A DNA stretch of 64,000 bases from Pseudoalteromonas rubra (GCF_005887115.1 NZ_PNCJ01000017.1:124001-188000); one strand, 5' to 3'; shown: positions 47,289 to 58,247, counted from the first letter of the stretch. Translations and numbers: made by a program. The notes: a model not told the origin generated them from the sequence alone.

Positions 47289-49475
47289 ATGGCGTCAGAA
47301 CAAGAAGAGTTTTTGTTTGCGGATCAAGACTCAACGCATGACTCACTAGAGACGGTCAGCGCGTATTGGGATGTATTGGTTGTGGACGACGATCCAGAGA
47401 TTCATTCCGTCACTAAGTTGGCCTTATCCGGTGTTGAGTTTTGGGGACGTGCACTGAAGTTTCATCATGCTTACTCCGGTAAAGAGGCGCTTGAAGTCCT
47501 AGCGCATAATCCTGAAATTTGCATCTTACTACTTGATGTTGTCATGGAAAGTGACGACGCAGGTCTGTCTGTGGTTAAAAAAGTCCGCGAAGAGTTTGGT
47601 AACTATGCGGTTCGGATCATTTTACGTACGGGTCAGCCCGGCTATGCACCGGAAGAAAAAGTCATTCGAGAATATGATATCAATGACTATAAAATGAAAA
47701 CTGAGCTGACGCGCGGTAAGCTGGTCACATCCCTGTTAACTGCCATTCGCTCTTATCAACAGATCTGTGAATTAGAGCAACAGAGTCTGGCACTGACCAA
47801 TATTCTGGAAGCCTCTCATGCCATTTTAGGTCACACAGATATGCCTTCATTTGGCTTGTCTGTGGTGAATCAGCTGGCCAAAATCCTCGGCTCAGAGCCA
47901 CATGGTTTGGTTGCCGGTGCGATTGAAAAAGACGCCAAAGTGATCGTCTTTGGTGGTACTCAAACTTATTTATCTAACATAGGACAAGGCCTTGAGCAGG
48001 TTGACAATGGCAGGGTGATTATGCAGGTGCAAAATTGCTTTGATATGGATGCGCATCAGCAAACCGACCATGACGTGACTTTCTTATTACAAGGCAAAAA
48101 TCGCCGTGCAGCCATTTATCTTGAAGTGGCTGAGCCGCCGAGCGCTGCGCAAATGCAGTTTGCTGAAATCTTTTTAACTAATGTCAGCGTGGGCCTGGAC
48201 AATATTAAATTGATTAACGAGTTGCGTGATGTTGCCTATAAAGATGCGCTCACTCGATTACCAAATCGGGCAAACTTTGTAGATCAAATCGCGCAATATT
48301 ACAAACCTGATCTCGATCAGCTGGTGTTTGTGTTGATTGATATCGCTCAATTTTCAGATATCAACAACGGGTTGGGTCAGGAAGTCGGCAACCTTTTACT
48401 GCTGGCTGTAAAAGAACGGTTGCAGCAAGAGTGTCCGCAAGGAGAGTTGCTTTCGCGTATTGGTGCCGATGTCTTTGGTGTGTTGTTACCAAAGCATGGG
48501 TTTGATGAAACCCTGTTCCTGGATGCGCTCACTGTACCTTATCAGGTTGGCGAGCATGTACTGACGATGCATTTTCATATTGGCGTGTGCTGTCAAAGTG
48601 ACTTTTCGCCACAGGGCCTGGAGACTCTGAAGCTGGCTTATATTGCTCTGAACCAGGCTAAACAAGCAAGGCAAACACTCAATTGGTACAGTTCAGATCT
48701 GGAAGAAAAAATGGCCTGGCGATTAGGGCTCATTCGCCAGCTAAGACAAGACTTTGAGCTAAGAAAACTTGAAGTTTGGTACCAGCCACAGCTGTGTTTA
48801 CAAACCATGACGGTGATAGGCTGTGAGGCTCTGCTAAGGTGGCCCACCGGAAAAGGAGACTATATCTCTCCGGCGGTGTTTGTGCCCTTGGCTGAGGATG
48901 CGGGCTTGATTGTCGAAATTGGCCAGTGGGTGCTGGAGCAAGCCTGTAGTATGCAAAAGCAACTAAGCTCGCTTGGCCATGATATCAGTGTGGCGGTCAA
49001 TGTCTCTGTGCCACAATTTAAAGTGGCCAATTACGCGCAACAGGTTAAACAAACCATTATGGAGCACGATGTGCCACCTGAGAAGATTGAACTTGAGGTC
49101 ACCGAAAGTGTCGTGATGGACGAGATTAACACTGTGGTGCACACACTGAGTGAACTTAAGTCCTTCGGCGTTGAGGTCGCGATAGATGACTTTGGTACAG
49201 GGTTCTCGTCATTGAGCTATTTGCAAAAATTACCCTTAGCTCGACTTAAAATTGACCGTGCCTTTGTAAAAGGGATCCCTCAGGAAGACTCAGGTGCCAT
49301 TGCTGAATTGGTGATTTCGCTAGGTCGTCACCTTGGCCTGAAAACTATTGCCGAGGGCGTGGAAACACAGGAACAGGTTGATATTCTGCGGGCATTAGGC
49401 TGTGATGAAGTGCAAGGGTTTTTCTTTGCCAGGCCGATGGCACAAGATGACTTGCTCGCATATTTGAAAAGCTAG
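47289..49475 (+). CDS. REC-DUF3369-GGDEF-EAL cyclic-di-GMP regulator (phosphodiesterase)
   Basis: A 728-residue cytoplasmic regulator. REC domain about residues 25-145 with phospho-Asp in LLLDVVMESDDAG; DUF3369 sensor next; then a GGDEF-like domain whose catalytic loop reads RIGADVFGV in place of GGDEF, so no cyclase activity is expected. The EAL domain (about 480-728) is intact: CEALLRW, VAVNVSVPQF, ELEVTESVV, AIDDFGTGFSSLSYL and AEGVETQEQ. It should hydrolyse cyclic di-GMP. ATG 47289 has AAGG six bases upstream; ATG 47286 and TTG 47271 are alternatives. Confidence 0.9.
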   Translation: MASEQEEFLFADQDSTHDSLETVSAYWDVLVVDDDPEIHSVTKLALSGVEFWGRALKFHHAYSGKEALEVLAHNPEICILLLDVVMESDDAGLSVVKKVREEFGNYAVRIILRTGQPGYAPEEKVIREYDINDYKMKTELTRGKLVTSLLTAIRSYQQICELEQQSLALTNILEASHAILGHTDMPSFGLSVVNQLAKILGSEPHGLVAGAIEKDAKVIVFGGTQTYLSNIGQGLEQVDNGRVIMQVQNCFDMDAHQQTDHDVTFLLQGKNRRAAIYLEVAEPPSAAQMQFAEIFLTNVSVGLDNIKLINELRDVAYKDALTRLPNRANFVDQIAQYYKPDLDQLVFVLIDIAQFSDINNGLGQEVGNLLLLAVKERLQQECPQGELLSRIGADVFGVLLPKHGFDETLFLDALTVPYQVGEHVLTMHFHIGVCCQSDFSPQGLETLKLAYIALNQAKQARQTLNWYSSDLEEKMAWRLGLIRQLRQDFELRKLEVWYQPQLCLQTMTVIGCEALLRWPTGKGDYISPAVFVPLAEDAGLIVEIGQWVLEQACSMQKQLSSLGHDISVAVNVSVPQFKVANYAQQVKQTIMEHDVPPEKIELEVTESVVMDEINTVVHTLSELKSFGVEVAIDDFGTGFSSLSYLQKLPLARLKIDRAFVKGIPQEDSGAIAELVISLGRHLGLKTIAEGVETQEQVDILRALGCDEVQGFFFARPMAQDDLLAYLKS

Positions 49476-49538
49476 TACTGGGAAGCTGTGGTGCTTTTCA
49501 GTATAATCCGCTTCTTTTTTCAGCATTGAGCCGTCATC

Positions 49539-51728
49539 ATGAATGCGTTACAGGCAGAGCGCCCGCTTTTTTCTTATCCCAAGTATTGGGCCGAATGTTA
49601 TGGTCCCGCCCCGTTTTTACCCACCAGCCGTGCAGAGATGGATGCGCTTGGCTGGGACAGCTGTGACATCATAATTGTCACAGGGGACGCTTATGTCGAT
49701 CACCCCAGCTTTGGTATGGCGGTGATCGGGCGAGTATTAGAAGCACAGGGGTTTCGGGTTGGGATCATTGCTCAGCCGGATTGGTCGAGCAAAGACGCCT
49801 TTATGAGCCTGGGTAAGCCCAATCTGTTCTTCGGGGTGACAGCCGGTAACATGGATTCCATGATCAACCGTTACACCGCAGAAAAGCGTATTCGTCATGA
49901 TGATGCTTATACACCTGGTAATGTGGGTGGTAAACGGCCCGATCGTGCCGTGGTGGTATATAGCCAGCGTTGTCGTGAAGCCTACAAAGACGTACCTTTG
50001 GTGATAGGTGGCATTGAGGCGAGCCTGCGCCGAATTGCCCATTATGATTACTGGCAGGAAAAAGTACGCCGCAGCATTATCTTTGATGCCAAAGCGGACT
50101 TGCTGATTTACGGGAATGCTGAACGCCCGCTGGTTGAAGTCGCACATCGTATCGCAAACGGTGAATTAATCGAAACCATACAGGACGTGCGTGGTACCGC
50201 TGTGATCCGTAAGGAGCCTTTGCCAGAATGGCGCGGTAGCGACTCAACGGCGATCGATAAAATAGGTAAAATCGACCCGATCCCTAACCCGTATGGGGCC
50301 GATGATGTGGGCTGCAGTAAGTCGGAATTTGTTCAGGCTGAAAAAGAACAGAGTGCAACACAGGCGCAGCCCATTGTGGTGCAGCCACCCAGGCTCAAAC
50401 CTTGGGAAAAGGTCTATGTGAAGCTGCCAGCTTATGAGCAGGTTAGCGTAAACAAGCCGCTGTATGCTCATGCATCGCGGATCTTGCATCAGGAAACCAA
50501 TCCAGGCTGTGCTCGGGCACTGTTTCAGCGCCATGGCGATCGCAGCGTATGGGTCAATCCACCTGCCTTTCCGCTGGAAACCGAGGAAATGGACGAAGTA
50601 TTCGGGTTGCCTTATCAGCGTGTACCGCACCCCAGTTATGGCGATGAGAAAATCCCGGCCTATGACATGATAAAAACATCCGTGAACATCATGCGGGGCT
50701 GTTTTGGCGGGTGCAGTTTCTGCTCAATCACAGAGCACGAAGGGCGCATTATTCAGAGTCGCTCCGAGCAGTCGATCATCGATGAGATTGAACAGATCCG
50801 CGATAAAGTTCCAGGGTTTACCGGCGTGATTTCCGACCTGGGGGGACCAACGGCCAACATGTACAAACTGCGCTGTAAGAGTAAAAAAGCAGAAAGTACG
50901 TGTCGTCGTCTTTCGTGCGTGTACCCGGATATTTGTAAGCATATGGACACAGATCACACGCCAACCATAGACTTGTACCGTAAGGCCCGGGATGTTGACG
51001 GGGTGAAAAAGATCCTGATTGCTTCAGGTGTACGCTATGACCTGGCGATAGAGGATCCACGCTATGTTAAAGAGCTGGTGACACATCATGTTGGCGGTTA
51101 TCTTAAGATTGCGCCTGAGCATACTGAGCAGGGGCCACTGTCGAAAATGATGAAGCCAGGTATGGGTACTTACGACAAGTTCAAAGCGCTATTTGATAAG
51201 TACTCCAAAGAGGCGGGCAAAAAGCAGTATCTGATCCCTTATTTTATCTCTGCGCATCCGGGCACCACGGATGAGGACATGGTCAATATGGCGCTGTGGC
51301 TTAAAGCCCATGACTTTAAGCTGGATCAGGTGCAGAACTTCTATCCGTCACCGATGGCCAACGCAACCACCATTTATCATACCGAGATGAATTCGCTGCG
51401 TAACATTAAAAACAACAAAGAAGTGGTGGCTGTGCCAAAAGGGGCTAAGCAGCGCCGCCTACACAAAGCCATTTTGCGTTATCATGATCCGGCTGGCTGG
51501 CCGATGATCCGTGAAGCGCTGAAGAAAATGGGCAAGGTAAACCTGATTGGACGCGGACCACACTGCCTGGTGCCTGAAGCTGGTCGCAATGAAGGTAAGA
51601 GCACTACCCGACGTAAGCCAGGCACGAAAGCACTGACCCGCCACAGTGGCTTTGGCCAGTTTAATCAGGCCAATACCAAGCCCAGAGTAGGTAAGAATAA
51701 GCCTTCAGGCCGTAGCGCCAAACGCTAG
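49539..51728 (+). CDS. ygiQ: YgiQ family radical SAM protein
   Basis: A 729-residue radical SAM protein of the YgiQ (UPF0313) family, function unknown. The cluster motif is [15 protein letters not shown]. The N-terminal cobalamin-binding-like fold (about 1-200) includes [17 protein letters not shown], and the C-terminal tail is basic and Lys/Arg-rich. Length is normal. It ends in a bidirectional terminator shared with the convergent peptidase gene. Confidence 0.93.
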   Translation: MNALQAERPLFSYPKYWAECYGPAPFLPTSRAEMDALGWDSCDIIIVTGDAYVDHPSFGMAVIGRVLEAQGFRVGIIAQPDWSSKDAFMSLGKPNLFFGVTAGNMDSMINRYTAEKRIRHDDAYTPGNVGGKRPDRAVVVYSQRCREAYKDVPLVIGGIEASLRRIAHYDYWQEKVRRSIIFDAKADLLIYGNAERPLVEVAHRIANGELIETIQDVRGTAVIRKEPLPEWRGSDSTAIDKIGKIDPIPNPYGADDVGCSKSEFVQAEKEQSATQAQPIVVQPPRLKPWEKVYVKLPAYEQVSVNKPLYAHASRILHQETNPGCARALFQRHGDRSVWVNPPAFPLETEEMDEVFGLPYQRVPHPSYGDEKIPAYDMIKTSVNIMRGCFGGCSFCSITEHEGRIIQSRSEQSIIDEIEQIRDKVPGFTGVISDLGGPTANMYKLRCKSKKAESTCRRLSCVYPDICKHMDTDHTPTIDLYRKARDVDGVKKILIASGVRYDLAIEDPRYVKELVTHHVGGYLKIAPEHTEQGPLSKMMKPGMGTYDKFKALFDKYSKEAGKKQYLIPYFISAHPGTTDEDMVNMALWLKAHDFKLDQVQNFYPSPMANATTIYHTEMNSLRNIKNNKEVVAVPKGAKQRRLHKAILRYHDPAGWPMIREALKKMGKVNLIGRGPHCLVPEAGRNEGKSTTRRKPGTKALTRHSGFGQFNQANTKPRVGKNKPSGRSAKR

Positions 51729-51742
51729 TATACTGAGTAAGA

Positions 51743-51766
51743 AAAAGCCGCTGTGTAGCGGCTTTT
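51743..51766. terminator. Bidirectional terminator between ygiQ and the S9 peptidase
   Basis: AAAAGCCGCT / AGCGGCTTTT, 10-bp stem with a GTGT loop and T-runs on both sides. Confidence 0.9.
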
Positions 51767-51771
51767 CTAGT

Positions 51772-54531
51772 TTAGTTACTGATTTCTTTACGGTAGGGGA
51801 TCCCTGACTTGATCCAGTCTGCAGCGGGTTTGCCCATCAGATAGTGATCAAAGTAGTCCTTCATCCGGATGGAGTAGTCGACCTGGTTCGGGAACTGTTT
51901 CAGGTGGTGTGGCTCGCCTTCGTACTGCAAGAAGATCGCCTCTTTATTGTGACGACGCAGTGCCAGATAATACTGGATCCCCTCTTGCCAAGGTACCGCG
52001 CCATCTTTATCACCAAACATCAACAGAATAGGTGTATTCACCTTGTCGGCATAGAACACCGGTGAGTTCTCTATATATAGCTCAGGCGCTTCGGTGAGTG
52101 TTTTTCCAATCCGGCTTTGTCCGGTCTCATACTGGAACTGGCGTGCCAGGCCCGACTTCAGACGAATGCCGCTGTAGGCCGAGGTCATATTAGATACGGG
52201 TGCACCGGATACCACGGCTTTAAACATATCGGTTTGCGTGACGGCAAAGGCACTCTGATAGCCCGCCCAAGAGTGTCCCTGCAGACCAATTTTGCCAGGA
52301 TCAGCCACACCCAGATCAATCAGCTTTTGTGCAGCATTGACTAATGTCTGCGTAGAGGAGCGACCCGGATAACCGATTTCAAACCGAATATCAGGCAGGA
52401 ATATGGCGTAACCATTGGAGGTGAACATCGGCAGGTTTGGTCTGTGGTTTAGCACCATATGTGGAAAGTCGTACATGCGTTGGCTCATGTATCGATAAAA
52501 ATAGAATACCACAGGGACTTTCTGGCCGGGCTGATAGTTAGCAGGTTTGATCAGCACCCCCTGTAATTGCTCACCATTGTATCCCTGATATTGCACCAGC
52601 TCCGGTTTTTGTCCCCAGGCAAAGGTACTCAGCTGAGGGTTCAGGTTGGTAATTTGGTTGCGTTTATCAAAGGTGCTGTCTGTGTGCCACAGGTCCGGAA
52701 ATTCGTGATAACTCTGTCTGGTAAACAACAGCGTGTCTGCCTGCTTCGCTTTTTCTATCAGGCTGTACTTGGCTTCACCGGAGGTTAGAGTGGTTAGCTT
52801 GCCTGTTGCCAGGTTGAGTTTTGCAATGTGCGTTTGCTTGTTTGCCAGATTATGAGCTGAGAGATACACCTGCTCATCTGCAGTAAAGCCGACAAAGTCT
52901 TTATCCAGCTTGATAACCCGGTATTGTGTCTGGTGCTCCTTGCCTTGTGTCAGGCGTGTGCCCTGACCTGTTTTAGCATCAAACGCCCAGATATCGAATT
53001 TACTGTAGGCGTATAGTGTGCCGCCGTCTTGTTGCCAGCCGGCAAACCCATAGCCTGGGTTAGGCTCTGGGTAATCATGGCGATCATCTCCAAACAAGGC
53101 ATCGCGAATGGCTTTGCTCACGGCCGTTTCTTTTTGCGCATGTAAGTCTTTGAGCCAAAGCTGATCATGCATAAAGTAAGCGGCGTGCTTGCCGGTGGGT
53201 GACAAGGTTGGGCGATTGGGCGCTTCTTTGACAATGAAGCTGCGTGCGCCAGTGGCAACCTGAACAGCATAATAGTCCGCATAGAAGCCCTTATACATGA
53301 TCTGTTGCAGGTAGGGCTGGTCATTGCTGGCAAGCAGGAAAGTTGCTTCACGGTTGAGTGTGACATCACGGGCCGTTTCATCACTGAGCTGCGCAACACG
53401 TTGACTGTTCAAGTGGTACACCGCCTGGTAATTGCGATCACGATTTGTCTCTTCCCAGGTTTTGATCTCTCGGGGTTTGATCTGGGCGTCATTATTATGC
53501 CAGACCTTAAGTCCTGACTGCGCCATAATGGTATCCAGATCTGTCAGTGACGCCTGATCCTGATATTTTTTCTCAACCGGCTTTGGTGCCAATAGCGGGC
53601 GGTTTTCAAAGTAAAGTCGCTCGCCTTGTTCCGACCAGCTTAGTGCTGCTGATTTTGCACTGTACCAGCCTGGTGGTTGTGCGACCTCTGTCAAGCGGTC
53701 TACTTTGGCATCCCACAATCTAATCTGGTAAGCACGGCGGCGCGTATCGTCGTTGACATAATTACCCTGAGTAAAGGCCACCAGTGACGAGTAGGGGTGC
53801 CAGGCGATATGTGACAGGGTTACACCTGGTTCATCTATCAGCACACTGGCCTGAGCGCGAGCAAGGTCAAAGTACTGTACCTGATTGTCTGCGCCGTCAT
53901 CACTGTGTTGGCTCATGAGTACGCCGTATTCTGCGGGGCTCAATGCATAACGGCCAACCTGCTCAAATCGGTGCTGCTGATCTGAGGTTAAGTCCACAAT
54001 AACCAGTGGATAGGTTTTGTCTTTCTTATCGGCAGGGATTTTTGCGTCGTCGCTTTGCTCTGATTTTTCTGACGGCTCGGGTTTTACATCCTGGCGGTAT
54101 GCCAGCCAGCGGCCATCGTCGCTCAGCTGATAGTCTTTGACCGCATCAAAGGTACGTTGTTCGCCTGTGAGGGTATTGACTAGTACCAGCGCACGTTTGA
54201 GTTCTTTACGGGCTTTTTTATCAGACGTTTCTGACGTCAGCAAGCTGGGGACTTGCGTGAAAGCAGCCCAGTTAGCGGCGCGATTAAGTTGAGCTTTGGT
54301 ACCACGTTCAACGCTGGCAATCAGTCGGTTGGTTTTGAGGTCATAAACCTGGCCTGTGCTATCACCACGGTAGGGCTTGGCGCTGAGCGCAACAAAGCGT
54401 CCGTCTTCTGACAAGACTCTGCCTTGTGCATATTTAAAGTCAAATACATCACTAAACTCCAGATTGGGTTTAGCGGCCAGTGCAGAAGCGGAAAACAGCG
54501 CGGCCGTAAGTAAAGATTTAGCAAACGTCAT
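51772..54531 (-). CDS. Secreted S9 family prolyl-oligopeptidase
   Basis: A 919-residue periplasmic or secreted serine peptidase. A signal peptide (cut near ALAAK, about residue 20) is followed by a long beta-propeller-like region (about 30-640) and an alpha/beta-hydrolase domain. The nucleophile is Ser in GLQGHSWAGYQSAF; the catalytic Asp follows in LMFGDKDGAVPWQ and the His in EPHHLKQF. The frame continues upstream to 54765, but that extension overlaps slmA and adds a Cys-rich non-signal start, so 54531 is chosen. It converges on ygiQ. Confidence 0.9.
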   Translation of the reverse strand: MTFAKSLLTAALFSASALAAKPNLEFSDVFDFKYAQGRVLSEDGRFVALSAKPYRGDSTGQVYDLKTNRLIASVERGTKAQLNRAANWAAFTQVPSLLTSETSDKKARKELKRALVLVNTLTGEQRTFDAVKDYQLSDDGRWLAYRQDVKPEPSEKSEQSDDAKIPADKKDKTYPLVIVDLTSDQQHRFEQVGRYALSPAEYGVLMSQHSDDGADNQVQYFDLARAQASVLIDEPGVTLSHIAWHPYSSLVAFTQGNYVNDDTRRRAYQIRLWDAKVDRLTEVAQPPGWYSAKSAALSWSEQGERLYFENRPLLAPKPVEKKYQDQASLTDLDTIMAQSGLKVWHNNDAQIKPREIKTWEETNRDRNYQAVYHLNSQRVAQLSDETARDVTLNREATFLLASNDQPYLQQIMYKGFYADYYAVQVATGARSFIVKEAPNRPTLSPTGKHAAYFMHDQLWLKDLHAQKETAVSKAIRDALFGDDRHDYPEPNPGYGFAGWQQDGGTLYAYSKFDIWAFDAKTGQGTRLTQGKEHQTQYRVIKLDKDFVGFTADEQVYLSAHNLANKQTHIAKLNLATGKLTTLTSGEAKYSLIEKAKQADTLLFTRQSYHEFPDLWHTDSTFDKRNQITNLNPQLSTFAWGQKPELVQYQGYNGEQLQGVLIKPANYQPGQKVPVVFYFYRYMSQRMYDFPHMVLNHRPNLPMFTSNGYAIFLPDIRFEIGYPGRSSTQTLVNAAQKLIDLGVADPGKIGLQGHSWAGYQSAFAVTQTDMFKAVVSGAPVSNMTSAYSGIRLKSGLARQFQYETGQSRIGKTLTEAPELYIENSPVFYADKVNTPILLMFGDKDGAVPWQEGIQYYLALRRHNKEAIFLQYEGEPHHLKQFPNQVDYSIRMKDYFDHYLMGKPAADWIKSGIPYRKEISN

Positions 54532-54682
54532 AATATGATTCTTGTTCGATAGGAGTTGTAACTTTGTAACACTTTTATCTGGGAGACAAAACTGTGCTGC
54601 GTTGGGTGTGAGGAAAAACTGGATAAAGCCAGGCGGACAAGGCCCGCCATACAAACCACAAGTTAAAAACGTCAGGCACGCC

Positions 54683-55273
54683 TTATGGCAACCAGATACG
54701 CTGTAGCTCTTGCCAGTGACTGCTGAAGTTCGCTGCGGGTTTGGCTTTGAAGTCACTGCGAACAAACTGGTTCATTTTGCCTTCCACATAGGCCAGGAAA
54801 AAGTTTGCCAGGGCGGCTTCATCGCTGGCAAAGGTTTTGCCTTCGCGTAATTTGCGCTCCCGCAGTACTTGCTTGAACTGCGTCTCAAGCTTTTCAAACA
54901 AACCCTGTACACGCTCTCGTAATCGTTCCTGTTCACCCTGCAGTGCATCGCCAGTCAGAATACGGGTGATCCCCGGGTTTTTCTCGGAAAAGGTGAGTAA
55001 CAGCATCAGAATGTTGTATACACGGCTTTGCGTTTCTTTCTCATTTTCCAGGATCAAATTAATGCGAGACAGTAAGGTATCTTCGATAAATTCGATCAGC
55101 CCTTCAAACATGCGGGCCTTGCTGGGGAAATGACGATACAACGCAGCCTCAGAAACACCGACTTCCGTCGCCAGCTTGGCGGTGGTAATACGCTGCCCGG
55201 GACTGGTTTCAAGCATCTGCGCAAGGGATTGAAGTATTTGCTCTTTGCGATTACTGCGTTTAGTCGCTGGCAT
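54683..55273 (-). CDS. slmA: Nucleoid occlusion factor SlmA
   Basis: A 196-residue TetR-like protein that binds chromosome sites and blocks FtsZ assembly over the nucleoid. The N-terminal helix-turn-helix reads [29 protein letters not shown]. The [20 protein letters not shown] segment is typical. In most relatives dut lies between coaBC and slmA; here the two genes are 156 bases apart with no dut in between. Confidence 0.95.
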   Translation of the reverse strand: MPATKRSNRKEQILQSLAQMLETSPGQRITTAKLATEVGVSEAALYRHFPSKARMFEGLIEFIEDTLLSRINLILENEKETQSRVYNILMLLLTFSEKNPGITRILTGDALQGEQERLRERVQGLFEKLETQFKQVLRERKLREGKTFASDEAALANFFLAYVEGKMNQFVRSDFKAKPAANFSSHWQELQRIWLP

Positions 55274-55429
55274 GAGATTTCCTTTATGATTATCGTTATT
55301 TTAGTAGGAGCGGGCCCGTGAGCAGGCAGTCGTTACGCACACCTGAACGATTGCACAATGGGCCCTGTACTCAATTATCTGGCCATGTTAATGCTTTATT
55401 CAGCTTCTTTCCAGTCTTTTAACATGAAC

Positions 55430-56629
55430 TTAATTAAGTTTACCCGCAATTGCTTTGACGACAGTAAGCGCTAACTCTGACTTGCTTGCCAGCGGTAAAG
55501 ATTGTTGTTCCTTGTCCCAGAACAGGGTAAGTGCATTGTCATTGGCATTAAAACCAATCCCTGCCTGGCTCACATCATTCGCGCAGATCATATCTAACCC
55601 TTTGTTTTTCAATTTACCTTGTGCATATTGTGCGACATCCTGAGTTTCAGCGGCAAAGCCAACGGTATAGGGTCGCTGGGCGGTCAGCGCGGCAACATCG
55701 GCGATGATGTCGGGGTTCTTCACCAGCGTCAGCGTCATCTCGTCGCCCTGCTTTTTGATTTTTTGTTCGGCAATATCGGCAGCACGATAGTCCGCAACCG
55801 CGGCGCAGCCAATAAACACATCTGAGCCGGGTGCCAGCGCCAGGGCGGCTTGATGCATATCTAATGCACTGCTCACTGAATGGACGTCACAACCCCGAGG
55901 GGGAGTGAGCGTAACCGGACCTGAGATGAGGTTGACTTTGGCACCCAGTGCCAGTGCCGCCTCGGCCAACGCATATCCCATTTTGCCTGAGCTGTGGTTG
56001 CTAATATAGCGCACCGGATCGAGTGCTTCACGTGTGGGTCCCGCGGTGATGGTGACTGTTTTACCAGCCAGCAGCGGCACTTCGGGGGTGAGAGTTTTGA
56101 GTGCCAGTGACACCAGTTCATTAGGCTCCAACATACGGCCTTTTCCAACATCTCCACAGGCCTGCTCGCCCTGACCGGGCCCCCATACTGCAACACCTCT
56201 GCTTGCCAGTGTGGCGAGGTTACTTTGGGTGGCAAGATGCGCGTACATTTGCTGATTCATAGCTGGCGCAATGGCGACTTTAGCGGGGGTTGCCAGCAAT
56301 AAGGTGGTTAGCAGGTCATCAGCGATACCGCTGGCCATCTTGGCGATGATATTGCTGCTGGCCGGGGCAACCAAGACCAGGTCAGCCCATTTGGCCAATT
56401 CAATATGACCCATGGCGGCTTCCGCTGCCGGGTCGAGCAATGAATCTGCAACGGGCTCGCCGGATACAGCCTGCATAGTCAGCGGGGTAATAAATTGTTT
56501 GGCTGACTCTGTCATCACGACTCTGACTTCACAGGCCTGATCTTTTAACCGTCGTACCAGTTCGGCACATTTATAGGCGGCGATTCCGCCGCTGATCCCC
56601 AGAAGAATACGCTTGTGTGTTTGGCTCAT
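55430..56629 (-). CDS. coaBC: Phosphopantothenoylcysteine synthetase/decarboxylase CoaBC
   Basis: A 399-residue bifunctional enzyme for two steps of coenzyme A synthesis. CoaC domain (about 1-180): FMN site [20 protein letters not shown] and the active-site [13 protein letters not shown]; His in the [19 protein letters not shown] segment. CoaB domain (about 185-399): [27 protein letters not shown], ending in the [16 protein letters not shown] region. The ATG at 56629 gives the normal [15 protein letters not shown] start; the frame continues five codons upstream. It is divergent from radC. Confidence 0.96.
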   Translation of the reverse strand: MSQTHKRILLGISGGIAAYKCAELVRRLKDQACEVRVVMTESAKQFITPLTMQAVSGEPVADSLLDPAAEAAMGHIELAKWADLVLVAPASSNIIAKMASGIADDLLTTLLLATPAKVAIAPAMNQQMYAHLATQSNLATLASRGVAVWGPGQGEQACGDVGKGRMLEPNELVSLALKTLTPEVPLLAGKTVTITAGPTREALDPVRYISNHSSGKMGYALAEAALALGAKVNLISGPVTLTPPRGCDVHSVSSALDMHQAALALAPGSDVFIGCAAVADYRAADIAEQKIKKQGDEMTLTLVKNPDIIADVAALTAQRPYTVGFAAETQDVAQYAQGKLKNKGLDMICANDVSQAGIGFNANDNALTLFWDKEQQSLPLASKSELALTVVKAIAGKLN

Positions 56630-56789
56630 GCTCGGCCCCTGCAAATTGAAACTAGCGCTAAGATAGCATAGCCCGCCTGTGGTTTTGAATTATTCTGCTG
56701 CCCGTCTACACTCAGATCATCACAGTGACGTGATGATGAGCAATTTGCTCCCCTGTTCAGCACATTGACTTGGTTAACAAGGAGGAATT

Positions 56790-57464
56790 ATGCAACTGAT
56801 GGCAATACCGAAAGCACAGCGACCAAGAGAGCGTTTATTAAAGTGTGGCGCGGGATCACTGAGTGATGCCGAATTGCTGGCTATTTTTCTACGCACGGGT
56901 GTGGCTGGCATGAATGCGATAGAGCTGGCTCAGTCTTTAATCGAACAAAGTGGCTCGTTACACAATCTGATGAATGTCACCCTGGGTGAGTTCTGCGAAT
57001 ATAAAGGGGTCGGCGAAGCCAAATATGTTCAGTTACAAGCCGTGCTTGAGCTGAGTCGACGTTATTTGTTGGAAGAAGTGGTACGTGATGCGCAGTTTGG
57101 TTCGCCTCAGGCGGTCAGTGACTACCTGAAAATTCAGCTCAAAGGGCTGCATCATGAAGTCTTTATGGCGCTGTTTTTAGATAATCAGAATCGCCTGATC
57201 CGCGATGAAATTTTATTTTCAGGGACCATCAATGCCGCCAGTGTCTACCCTAGAGAAGTGGTCAAAGCGGCACTCAAATATAATGCGGCGGCTCTGATCT
57301 TTGCCCATAATCACCCATCAGGTGTTGCCGAACCCAGTGAAGCTGACAGGTTGATCACCAATAAGTTGCAGCGCGCGCTGGCTCTGGTGGATATTCAGGT
57401 ACTGGATCACATGATAGTGGCAGGCAGTTGTTGCCTCTCATTTGCACAAAGAGGGCTGATATAG
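56790..57464 (+). CDS. radC: RadC/YicR family JAB-domain protein
   Basis: A 224-residue protein of the RadC family (UPF0758), historically linked to DNA repair but without a proven role. A helix-hairpin-helix segment (about 20-90) precedes a JAMM metalloprotease-like domain with the HNHPSGVAEPSEAD motif (His-x-His and downstream Asp) and an upstream glutamate. It sits before rpmBG, the standard gammaproteobacterial position. Confidence 0.95.
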   Translation: MQLMAIPKAQRPRERLLKCGAGSLSDAELLAIFLRTGVAGMNAIELAQSLIEQSGSLHNLMNVTLGEFCEYKGVGEAKYVQLQAVLELSRRYLLEEVVRDAQFGSPQAVSDYLKIQLKGLHHEVFMALFLDNQNRLIRDEILFSGTINAASVYPREVVKAALKYNAAALIFAHNHPSGVAEPSEADRLITNKLQRALALVDIQVLDHMIVAGSCCLSFAQRGLI

Positions 57465-57555
57465 CGCCCGATTATGCGCTATTTGATTGGTTTTACCCCG
57501 CTTTCCTAGCATAAATTAAAAATAGTTTAATTTAAATGCAGTTTTTACTTTCCTA

Positions 57556-57585
57556 AGCGGCCATGGATCATTATAATTGGCCGCT
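57556..57585. repeat. Inverted repeat upstream of rpmB
   Basis: AGCGGCCA / TGGCCGCT, an 8-bp perfect stem with a 14-base AT-rich loop, 92 bases after radC. It lacks a T-run. It could be the 3' end of radC transcripts or an upstream rpmB element. Confidence 0.45.
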
Positions 57586-57626
57586 ATCAAATTTACCCAT
57601 GAGCTGATTAGGATATCATCAGATCC

Positions 57627-57655
57627 TTGAACTCTGCCTGTAAATACTGTATAAA
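57627..57655 (+). promoter_or_regulatory. Sigma-70 promoter of rpmBG
   Basis: TTGAAC (57627-57632), a 17-base spacer and TATAAA (57650-57655), a strong match. Transcription would start near 57662, giving an 80-base leader before the rpmB ATG. Confidence 0.82.
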
Positions 57656-57742
57656 GAGCGCCCTTTGATTTTACCCAGGGCAAACAGTTTGAAGGCCTAA
57701 GGGGAAATTAAGCTCGAGCGAAGTTATTGGAGATATATAGAC

Positions 57743-57979
57743 ATGTCTAAAGTCTGTCAAGTTACAGGTAAGCGCCCGGTTGTTGGTAACAACCGTTCAC
57801 ACGCGCGCAACGCAACTAAGCGTCGTTTCCTACCTAACCTGCAAACACACCGTTTCTGGGTTGAAAGCGAAAAGCGCTTTGTTACTCTACGCACTACTAC
57901 TAAAGGTATGCGTATCATCGATAAAAAAGGCATCGACGCGGTATTAACTGATATCCGTGCTCGCGGCGAAAAAGTATAA
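57743..57979 (+). CDS. rpmB: 50S ribosomal protein L28
   Basis: A 78-residue ribosomal protein of normal length; [20 protein letters not shown] start and the conserved [17 protein letters not shown] segment are typical. GGAG lies upstream of the ATG. rpmG follows 12 bases later in the usual two-gene operon. Confidence 0.98.
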   Translation: MSKVCQVTGKRPVVGNNRSHARNATKRRFLPNLQTHRFWVESEKRFVTLRTTTKGMRIIDKKGIDAVLTDIRARGEKV

Positions 57980-57991
57980 GGAGCTTAAATC

Positions 57992-58147
57992 ATGCGTGAT
58001 AAGATCCGTCTAGTTTCTACTGCTGGTACTGGTTATTTCTACACTACCGACAAGAACAAGCGTAACATGCCTGAAAAAATGGAGATCAAAAAGTACGATC
58101 CTAAAGTACGTAAGCACGTGATCTTCAAAGAAGCGAAAATCAAGTAA
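57992..58147 (+). CDS. rpmG: 50S ribosomal protein L33
   Basis: A 51-residue protein, [20 protein letters not shown] at the start and VIFKEAKIK at the end. The zinc-type cysteines of other L33 variants are absent, as in E. coli-type L33. AAGGAG is eight bases before the ATG. A terminator follows. Confidence 0.98.
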   Translation: MRDKIRLVSTAGTGYFYTTDKNKRNMPEKMEIKKYDPKVRKHVIFKEAKIK

Positions 58148-58163
58148 TTCGCTTTCAGATTCG

Positions 58164-58190
58164 AAAAACCCGGCTCCGGCCGGGTTTTTT
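58164..58190 (+). terminator. Rho-independent terminator after rpmG
   Basis: AAAAACCCGGC / GCCGGGTTTTTT stem with a TCCG loop and T-run, 16 bases after the rpmG stop. Confidence 0.92.
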
Positions 58191-58247
58191 ATTGCCTGTT
58201 TTTTGCCATGCTACTTTTCTTACTCATACCTACCTGTTTGTTAATTA

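Noticed and set aside
54532-54765. Upstream extension of the S9 peptidase frame
   Set aside because: It overlaps slmA and places a Cys-rich stretch before a perfectly good signal peptide starting at 54531.
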